A stretch of DNA of 13,411 bases from an uncultured Methylobacillus sp. GTDB lineage: Bacteria; Pseudomonadota; Gammaproteobacteria; Burkholderiales; Methylophilaceae. Shown here one piece after another: positions 1-5,895 of the stretch. The stretch lies in the NCBI GenBank assembly GCA_946481235.1, contig CAMLME010000036.1, forward strand, positions 1 through 13,411, given 5' to 3'. The notes below the pieces were generated by a model. That model was given only the letters and a program-made list of their open reading frames with translations, was not told the origin of the DNA and did no database searches. How positions within the stretch are numbered: the stretch's first letter is position 1; every line of letters begins with the position of its first letter. The translations under genes and the position numbers were made by a program.

Positions 1-8
1 CGTCCTCG

Positions 9-1580
9 TTACTCGCCTAACCCCGCCCTGCGTAAACCATCTGTGAGAATTTCGAAGTTCTCTGATCGCTTGATCGGTAACCATTCTTGGATGCTGGATA
101 GACGCATATCAGGGTCAAGCTGAGATAATAGAACCATTGTGCGCTGTGCTTCGACCATTCGTCCCCCAAGCGCCTGGCTTGCTGCCAGAATGGCAACGGA
201 CAGCAGCAAACTTGGCATCTCTCTAAATGATTTCTCTGCCCATGTGGATGCCATTTCAAAGCTTTGCATGAAGAGATGCGCAGTCGCCATGCCTGCTTGC
301 ATTCTATAGAGCTCCGGATCGAGCGGGCTTAACCGCATTGCTCGTTCAAAGTGCTCCAAGGCAGTTTTTGTATCCCCATACCAGAGTCGGAGAAAGCCAC
401 TAAGGAACCAAGCTGCGGCAAGGTTCGGATTAAGTACCAGAGCCTTGTCCAGCAGCGCGATCCCACTCTGGAGATCGCCAGTGAAATGGGCAAGTGCATG
501 ACCACTTCGAGTTAGCGCAACCGCATCGCTCTTGCCCAACTCTACGGCTCGACGGGCCAGCCATATACCTTCCGCCACTTCCCGCGATCGATCCGTCATC
601 CAGCCATTAATTTTCCGCCAGCAAAGACACCATGCTGCCATCGCGTAGGCTGATGCGAAATCCCCATCGATTTCGATTGCCTTCCGATAAAGCGGCAGCG
701 CTTGATCGATGGCTTCCCTGGTTCCATGATAAAAACAAGCCATTCCATGCAAATAAAAATCATAGGCGTCGAGACTGTCGGTGGGTTTCAGGCTGGCTCG
801 CTCTATTTCCGCACGCTCAAGTTGTGGCGCTATTGCGCCCACAACACTTTCGGTAAACTGATCCTGCAGTTCGAAGATGTCATCTAGCACGCCTTCAAAG
901 CGTCCCGCCCAGTGATGCGCCCCAGTTGTCGCGTCAATCAACTGACCTGTTATGCGTACACGATTATTAGCGTTGCGCCAGCTGCCCTCCAGCACATAGC
1001 GGACCCCCAGCTCACGCCCTACTTGTTTTACGTCCACCATCTTTCCCTTGTAAGTGAAGGTCGAGTTGCGAGCGACGACAAATAGCCAGCGATACTGCGA
1101 AAATGCTCCGATGATGTCTTCCACTACCCCGTCGACCAGGTATTCTTGTTTCTGATCTCCACTCAAATTCACGAAAGGCAAGACTGCAATCGAGGGTTTG
1201 GAAGGCAAAGGCGGTGTAGTTGCAGAGGCTTGAGTCAAAGCAGGTGGATCTACGCGAGTATCACGTGACTGCACTTCCTTAAGGTCGGCAACAAAACGAA
1301 AACCTTTTCGTGCAACCGTGCGAATGACGGACTGCTGCTCACCGCTATCCCCCACCGCTTTGCGTACAGCATTGATGTGGCTCGCCAAGGTGGAATCCGA
1401 GATGATTCGGCCAGCCCATACCGCATTTACAAGATCGTCCCTGCTGACGACACGCTCGCGGTTTTTAGCGAGATAGACCAGCAGGTCAAAAACCCGGGGA
1501 GCCGTGGCTACCACCTCTGACGCCCGGACAAGCTCTCGTCGATCCAGGTCGAGTACGCACCCGTCAAACACATAAAGCAT
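9..1580 (-). CDS. Winged-helix (CadC-type) transcriptional regulator with TolB-like and TPR domains
   Basis: This 523-residue protein starts with an OmpR/CadC-type DNA-binding winged helix (about residues 1-98; the recognition segment around DSTLASHINAVRKAVGD and the wing RTVARKGFRF are clear). A Pro/Thr-rich linker (about 101-129) follows, then a TolB-like N-terminal-type domain (about 130-255, with SIAVLPFVNLSGD and the VLEGSWR and RITGQLIDATTGAHHWAGRF segments). The C-terminal half is helical TPR-like repeats (about 270-515). The architecture is common among proteobacterial one-component regulators. There is no hydrophobic segment in the linker, so unlike CadC it should be cytoplasmic. The start is supported by a GGGAG ribosome site (1587-1591) 6 nt upstream. 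It is divergent from the SDR/cupin pair across 208 bp, so control of that pair is a reasonable inference. The inducer is unknown; TPR repeats suggest a protein or ligand partner. Family assignment is firm, the target genes are not. Confidence 0.9.
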   Translation of the reverse strand: MLYVFDGCVLDLDRRELVRASEVVATAPRVFDLLVYLAKNRERVVSRDDLVNAVWAGRIISDSTLASHINAVRKAVGDSGEQQSVIRTVARKGFRFVADLKEVQSRDTRVDPPALTQASATTPPLPSKPSIAVLPFVNLSGDQKQEYLVDGVVEDIIGAFSQYRWLFVVARNSTFTYKGKMVDVKQVGRELGVRYVLEGSWRNANNRVRITGQLIDATTGAHHWAGRFEGVLDDIFELQDQFTESVVGAIAPQLERAEIERASLKPTDSLDAYDFYLHGMACFYHGTREAIDQALPLYRKAIEIDGDFASAYAMAAWCLCWRKINGWMTDRSREVAEGIWLARRAVELGKSDAVALTRSGHALAHFTGDLQSGIALLDKALVLNPNLAAAWFLSGFLRLWYGDTKTALEHFERAMRLSPLDPELYRMQAGMATAHLFMQSFEMASTWAEKSFREMPSLLLSVAILAASQALGGRMVEAQRTMVLLSQLDPDMRLSSIQEWLPIKRSENFEILTDGLRRAGLGE

Positions 1581-1788
1581 TCAAGGCTCCCTAAGCAATT
1601 AGTCACTTTCAGCCACAAATCATTTCCGTCTCACCCTGTTACAGCCCTGAAGTTGTGGACAAAAAACCAAGACAAAATCAATGCAAACCAAAGCTTTTAG
1701 CAAAGTATTGCATGTTAATGAAAAGCATACTTCATCCATCGATCAAGGCAATAAAGCCGATCGAAACTGACATTGTATAGAGGGGCTA
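1581..1788. promoter_or_regulatory. Divergent promoter/operator region between regulator and SDR gene
   Basis: This AT-rich 208-bp gap must hold the promoters of both divergent genes. Visible structure includes an inverted pair ATGCAA (1681-1686) and TTGCAT (1708-1713). Just after it come two imperfect direct copies beginning GCAT (from 1710 and from 1725). These could be operator half-sites for the divergent winged-helix regulator. A possible -10, TATAGA (1776-1781), lies too close to the SDR start for a normal leader and has no good -35, so exact promoters are not called. This is an inference from position and symmetry. Confidence 0.35.
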
Positions 1789-2547
1789 ATGATGAAAATT
1801 GTCGTTATTGGTGGTAGTGGCCTGATAGGGTCAAATATTGTAAACAGGCTCCGTCTTGATGGTCATGAGACAGTGGCGGCTTCGCCCAGCACCGGTGTGA
1901 ACACTCTCACCGGACAAGGACTGGCTGAAGCACTTGAAGGTGCACAGGTCGTCGTAGACGTGACGAACTCGCCTTCGTTTGAAGATCGTGCCGTGTTGGA
2001 ATTCTTCGAAACATCGACCAGTAATCTCCTTGTCACTGAAGCAACGGCGGGTGTGAAGCACCATCTCGCACTCTCGATCGTGGGCACCGATCGTCTTCCG
2101 GATAACGGTTATTTTCGGGCAAAAGTTGCTCAGGAAACTCTCATCAAGAACTCGGGGATTCCCTACACCATCCTGCGAGCTACGCAGTTCTTTGAGTTTA
2201 TTGAAGGGATTATTAATGCTGGAGTTGACGGTGACACAATTCGCCTTTCACCAGCCCTTATTCAGCCCATTGCTGCTGATGACGTTTCGGCGGCATTAGC
2301 CGATCTCGCGGTTGGCGAACCAGTAAACGGCACTATCGAAGTGGGTGGGCCGGAACGTTTTCCACTCGACGACCTTGCCCGTAAATTCCTTGCTGCTCGC
2401 GGTGACAATCGGCAGGTTTTCCCCGATGTGCACGCCCGTTACTTCGGTAGCGAGTTGGACGATCGTTCCCTGGTCACAAGCGACAATTCGCGTATCGGCG
2501 CCAAACGGTTTCAAAATTGGCTCAACCGTTCACCGTCGCAAGGATAA
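1789..2547 (+). CDS. NmrA-like / atypical SDR-family NAD(P)-binding oxidoreductase
   Basis: The 252-residue protein has a Rossmann fold. Its N-terminus carries the dinucleotide-binding glycine motif GGSGLIG (residues 8-14) after a short beta strand. A YxxxK pair is present (Tyr108, Lys112 in YFRAK), followed by the NSGIPYTILRATQFFEF segment typical of NmrA/triphenylmethane-reductase-like atypical SDRs. These enzymes or sensors bind NAD(P)H; many reduce quinones, azo dyes or similar electrophiles, but the substrate here cannot be read from sequence. Two adjacent ATG codons (1789, 1792) could start translation. A GAGGGG ribosome site (1780-1785) fits the second one (6 nt) better than the first (3 nt). 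The cupin gene begins 44 bp downstream with its own ribosome site, so the two are probably co-transcribed. Codon use is less GC-rich than in the groESL and polA genes, hinting at an accessory origin. Confidence 0.88.
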   Translation: MMKIVVIGGSGLIGSNIVNRLRLDGHETVAASPSTGVNTLTGQGLAEALEGAQVVVDVTNSPSFEDRAVLEFFETSTSNLLVTEATAGVKHHLALSIVGTDRLPDNGYFRAKVAQETLIKNSGIPYTILRATQFFEFIEGIINAGVDGDTIRLSPALIQPIAADDVSAALADLAVGEPVNGTIEVGGPERFPLDDLARKFLAARGDNRQVFPDVHARYFGSELDDRSLVTSDNSRIGAKRFQNWLNRSPSQG

Positions 2548-2591
2548 GCGTCATTCACGCCTTCTATATGCAGTCCTTCAAGGAGAAAAAT

Positions 2592-2993
2592 ATGCCGTTT
2601 ATCAAAGCTTTTATAATGTTACTTTTTTTGTCGGCAAGCACAGTCAATGCACAACAGGTGCCGCCGCCGGCGCAAGTGACGCCGCTCATGAGTAAAATAC
2701 TGGCTGAACATCCTGGAAAGGAAGCTGTAGTCATCACCGTGGACTATCCGCCCGGTGGAGAAAGCCCAGTGCATCGTCACAATGCGCACGCGTTCGTGTA
2801 CGTGCTTGAGGGTTCCATAGTGATGGGTGTGCGTGGCGGTAAATCCGTAACTTTGAAAGCTGGGCAGACCTTTTATGAAAGCCCGAACGACATACACACA
2901 ATTTCCCGCAATGCCAGTCTTACCGAACCTGCCAAGTTCCTGGTCTTCTTATTGAAGAACAATGGAGAGCCGATCTCCACACCAGTACACTAA
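2592..2993 (+). CDS. Secreted (periplasmic) single-domain cupin protein
   Basis: The start chosen is ATG 2592, giving 133 residues. It has an AAGGAG ribosome site (2580-2585) 6 nt upstream and immediately begins a signal peptide; the longer reading from 2517 would bury that signal and overlap the SDR gene. Residues 1-20 form a Sec signal with a VNA cleavage site before Gln21. The mature part is one cupin barrel: motif 1 around GGESPVHRHNAH (His61, His63) and VYVLEG, and motif 2 around GQTFYESPNDIH (His102). The usual motif 1 glutamate metal ligand is replaced by Ala67, with an extra His66 beside it, so metal binding or catalysis may differ from typical cupins. The gene sits 44 bp after the SDR gene, likely in the same transcript. 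The substrate is unknown. Confidence 0.87.
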   Translation: MPFIKAFIMLLFLSASTVNAQQVPPPAQVTPLMSKILAEHPGKEAVVITVDYPPGGESPVHRHNAHAFVYVLEGSIVMGVRGGKSVTLKAGQTFYESPNDIHTISRNASLTEPAKFLVFLLKNNGEPISTPVH

Positions 2994-3039
2994 CCAATAC
3001 CACCGGGCATGAGAGGTATGCATGCACGGCGGTATTGGT
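2993..3039 (+). terminator. Long stem-loop directly after the cupin stop codon
   Basis: CCAATACCACCG (2994-3005) pairs with CGGCGGTATTGG (3027-3038), with one mismatch in 12; A2993-T3039 adds another pair. The 21-nt loop can form a small inner GCAT/ATGC stem. There is no T-run after it, so it is not a textbook intrinsic terminator. It probably marks the 3' end of the SDR-cupin transcript through factor-dependent termination or mRNA protection. Confidence 0.4.
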
Positions 3040-3227
3040 ATGCGTACTGATATATCGGTGGCCAGACTTTCGCAAGCAGCATGGATTTGGTTGCTCCTTC
3101 AAGGAAAGCGGGTGGTTTGCTGAGGACGAATTTCAAGCAATCCCAAAGCTTTAAACAGCATTACATCCTATATAGATGTATGAAGTAGAGCCGTGTTAGA
3201 GCCAGCAAGCCAATATCGAATCTCGAG

Positions 3228-3260
3228 TTAGCTTGCGAAAATCTCAATTTAACTTGCGAA
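3228..3260. repeat. Direct repeat TTA(G/A)CTTGCGAA upstream of groE promoter
   Basis: TTAGCTTGCGAA (3228-3239) and TTAACTTGCGAA (3249-3260) match at 11 of 12 positions and start 21 bp apart, which is two helical turns. A further copy of the core in inverse orientation, TTCGCAAGC, lies at 3069-3077, and a shorter inverted GCAAGC at 3205-3210. The spacing suggests a protein-binding site upstream of groES, but no known regulator is recognised. The rest of 3040-3284 shows no gene, only a small TACATC/GATGTA inverted repeat (3162-3180). Confidence 0.4.
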
Positions 3261-3284
3261 CGACACCTTGTCACAAAACTATCC

Positions 3285-3314
3285 CTTGAAATCTTGATGA
3301 GCAATCCCTATCAT
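3285..3314 (+). promoter_or_regulatory. Overlapping sigma-70-like and sigma-32-like groE promoter
   Basis: TTGAAA (3286-3291) and TATCAT (3309-3314) are separated by exactly 17 bp, each one mismatch from the sigma-70 consensus. The same DNA reads CTTGAAA (3285-3291), 14 bp, CCCTAT (3306-3311), close to the heat-shock sigma-32 consensus. Transcription from either would start near 3318-3321, inside the CIRCE element, giving a leader of about 85 nt before groES. Confidence 0.75.
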
Positions 3315-3340
3315 TAGCACTCGCAAGACATGAGTGCTAA
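3314..3340. promoter_or_regulatory. CIRCE operator (HrcA repressor binding site)
   Basis: TTAGCACTC (3314-3322), a 9-bp spacer, and GAGTGCTAA (3332-3340) form the exact CIRCE inverted repeat. HrcA is known to bind this element and repress groE under non-stress conditions. It overlaps the -10 by one base and covers the predicted start site, so bound repressor would block both promoter readings. It would also form a hairpin in the mRNA leader. Confidence 0.97.
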
Positions 3341-3403
3341 CAGCGCTTTGTCTCAACCTATGAAACTCTGTTTCACCGATTAATCAAAAAGGAGAACTCC
3401 ACG

Positions 3404-3694
3404 ATGAAAATTCGTCCTTTGCATGACCGCGTAATCGTCAAGCGCCTCGAAGAAGAACGCAAGACCGCTTCCGGTATCGTCATCCCTGACACCGCCGCCG
3501 AGAAACCCGACCAAGGCGAAGTCATCGCCGTTGGCAATGGCAAGGTGCTGGAAGACGGCTCCGTGCGCGCACTGGAAGTCAAGGTCGGCGACAAGGTGCT
3601 GTTCGGCAAGTATGCCGGCCAGACCGTCAAGGTTTCCGGCGAAGAACTGCTGGTAATGCGTGAAGAAGACATCATGGGCGTCGTCGAGGCCTAA
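3404..3694 (+). CDS. groES: Co-chaperonin GroES (Hsp10)
   Basis: This 96-residue protein is full length for GroES. The N-terminus [14 protein letters not shown] is diagnostic. The mobile loop (about residues 16-33) carries the hydrophobic IVI tripeptide (25-27) that docks onto GroEL, and the roof-loop region (around GNGKVLEDG) and C-terminal strand [10 protein letters not shown] are intact. It forms the heptameric lid on the GroEL ring and so closes the cytoplasmic folding chamber. The start has an AAGGAG ribosome site (3389-3394) 9 nt upstream. It is first in the groES-groEL operon; control by CIRCE and heat-shock promoter elements is visible directly upstream. groEL follows after 149 bp. 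Confidence 0.98.
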   Translation: MKIRPLHDRVIVKRLEEERKTASGIVIPDTAAEKPDQGEVIAVGNGKVLEDGSVRALEVKVGDKVLFGKYAGQTVKVSGEELLVMREEDIMGVVEA

Positions 3695-3735
3695 AGCGGC
3701 GTCTTTGGCTTTGATACGGCGTTACGCGCTTTTCT

Positions 3736-3766
3736 GCGGTGCTTGCATACAAATCGTATGCGCCGC
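3736..3766 (+). other. Stem-loop in the groES-groEL intercistronic region
   Basis: GCATAC (3745-3750) and GTATGC (3756-3761) form a perfect 6-bp stem with a 5-nt loop. Below an internal loop, GCGG (3736-3739) can pair with CCGC (3763-3766). No T-run follows. It may be a processing or stability element in the bicistronic mRNA, allowing different groES and groEL levels. The function is inferred. Confidence 0.4.
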
Positions 3767-3825
3767 CCCTCGCAAACCGCGTGCCTTGCCTGAAAGCCAA
3801 TACTCGCTTTTTAATTCATTCATAG

Positions 3826-5481
<1,656 letters not shown>

Positions 5482-5541
5482 TTCGCTTGTCCCTCCTGGA
5501 TCACGTCGCTGAAATGCGCCGAAATCCTCGAAGCAAAGCAA

Positions 5542-5572
5542 CAAAAATCCCCGCCAAAAGCGGGGATTTTTG
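5542..5572. terminator. Intrinsic terminator of groESL
   Basis: CAAAAATCCCCGC (5542-5554) and GCGGGGATTTTTG (5560-5572) are perfect inverse complements over 13 bp around a 5-nt loop. The stem has a GC-rich core and ends in a T-run on the plus strand and, symmetrically, on the minus strand. It lies 60 bp after the groEL stop and isolates what follows from groE transcription. Confidence 0.95.
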
Positions 5573-5612
5573 TTTATGTATCAATGAGCTAACTGCCAAC
5601 CCATTTTTTTGG

Positions 5613-5642
5613 TTTACGAAACTTAAGCATTGGGAATATACT
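5613..5642 (+). promoter_or_regulatory. Candidate sigma-70 promoter for the groEL-uvrD gap RNA
   Basis: TTTACG (5613-5618), 18 bp, then TATACT (5637-5642): 4 of 6 and 5 of 6 consensus bases. Predicted start is near 5649. An inverted repeat GGGAAT (5632-5637) / ATTCCC (5654-5659) straddles the -10 and the predicted start, which could be an operator. It lies downstream of the groEL terminator, so it could drive an independent transcript. Confidence 0.5.
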
Positions 5643-5648
5643 GCGATA

Positions 5649-5878
5649 CCTGCATTCCCGGTTTGACTGCCTGATCAAAGCGACAGGCAAAAAAAGGCCC
5701 CGGCTAAAGGGGATAAAACCGGGGCACAAGATGCCTTATTGGATAAGGCGCCCGCTCAGGGAGGAGAAGCGGGAGACGAATGAACGTCTAACGGATAAGA
5801 TTAGCGTCAAGCAACTTAGTTCCCGCTGATAACAAGAAAAATTTTGATGCGTGCAGCCGACGGGTGCACGCATTTTTT
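5649..5878 (+). ncRNA. Candidate structured small RNA with GGA-rich loops (CsrA/RsmA decoy-like)
   Basis: No convincing protein gene exists here, but a dense chain of perfect stems does. SL1 is TGCCTG 5668-5673 / CAGGCA 5684-5689. SL2 is GCCCCGG 5697-5703 / CCGGGGC 5719-5725, loop containing AAAGGGGATAAAA. SL3 is GCCTTAT 5733-5739 / ATAAGGC 5743-5749, with GGA at its tip. SL4 is CCCGCT 5751-5756 / AGCGGG 5768-5773, loop containing GGGAGGAG. SL5 is AGACG 5774-5778 / CGTCT 5785-5789. An unpaired ACGGATAAG follows from 5791, and the RNA ends in an intrinsic terminator. Six GGA triplets occur within 85 nt, mostly unpaired; GGATAA occurs three times. GGA in hairpin loops is the hallmark of CsrB/RsmZ-type RNAs that titrate CsrA. 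No known family is recognised; the 5' end is predicted from the promoter. It could instead be a uvrD leader. Confidence 0.55.
5847..5878 (+). terminator. Intrinsic terminator just upstream of uvrD
   Basis: ATGCGTGCA (5847-5855) and TGCACGCAT (5865-5873) form a perfect 9-bp stem around a 9-nt loop, followed on the plus strand by six T (5873-5878). It ends 17 bp before the uvrD start codon. Because groEL already has its own terminator, this one implies a separate transcript arising in the gap, or attenuation of uvrD. Confidence 0.85.
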
Positions 5879-5895
5879 ATTTATACTCGGACCCC

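Noticed and set aside
2517..2591. Longer N-terminus for the cupin
   Set aside because: It would overlap the SDR gene and place 25 residues before a clear signal peptide; ATG 2592 has the good ribosome site.
5780..5791. Mini-ORF ATG-AAC-GTC-TAA after the GGGAGGAG stretch
   Set aside because: It is three codons long, the spacing to GGGAGGAG is too large, and the start falls in the SL5 loop; no support for a leader peptide.
5851..5895. In-frame GTG start 45 nt upstream of the chosen uvrD start
   Set aside because: It lies inside the terminator stem, and the extra residues do not resemble any UvrD N-terminus. ATG 5896 gives the typical N-terminal sequence MTDLLDGLNDKQ.
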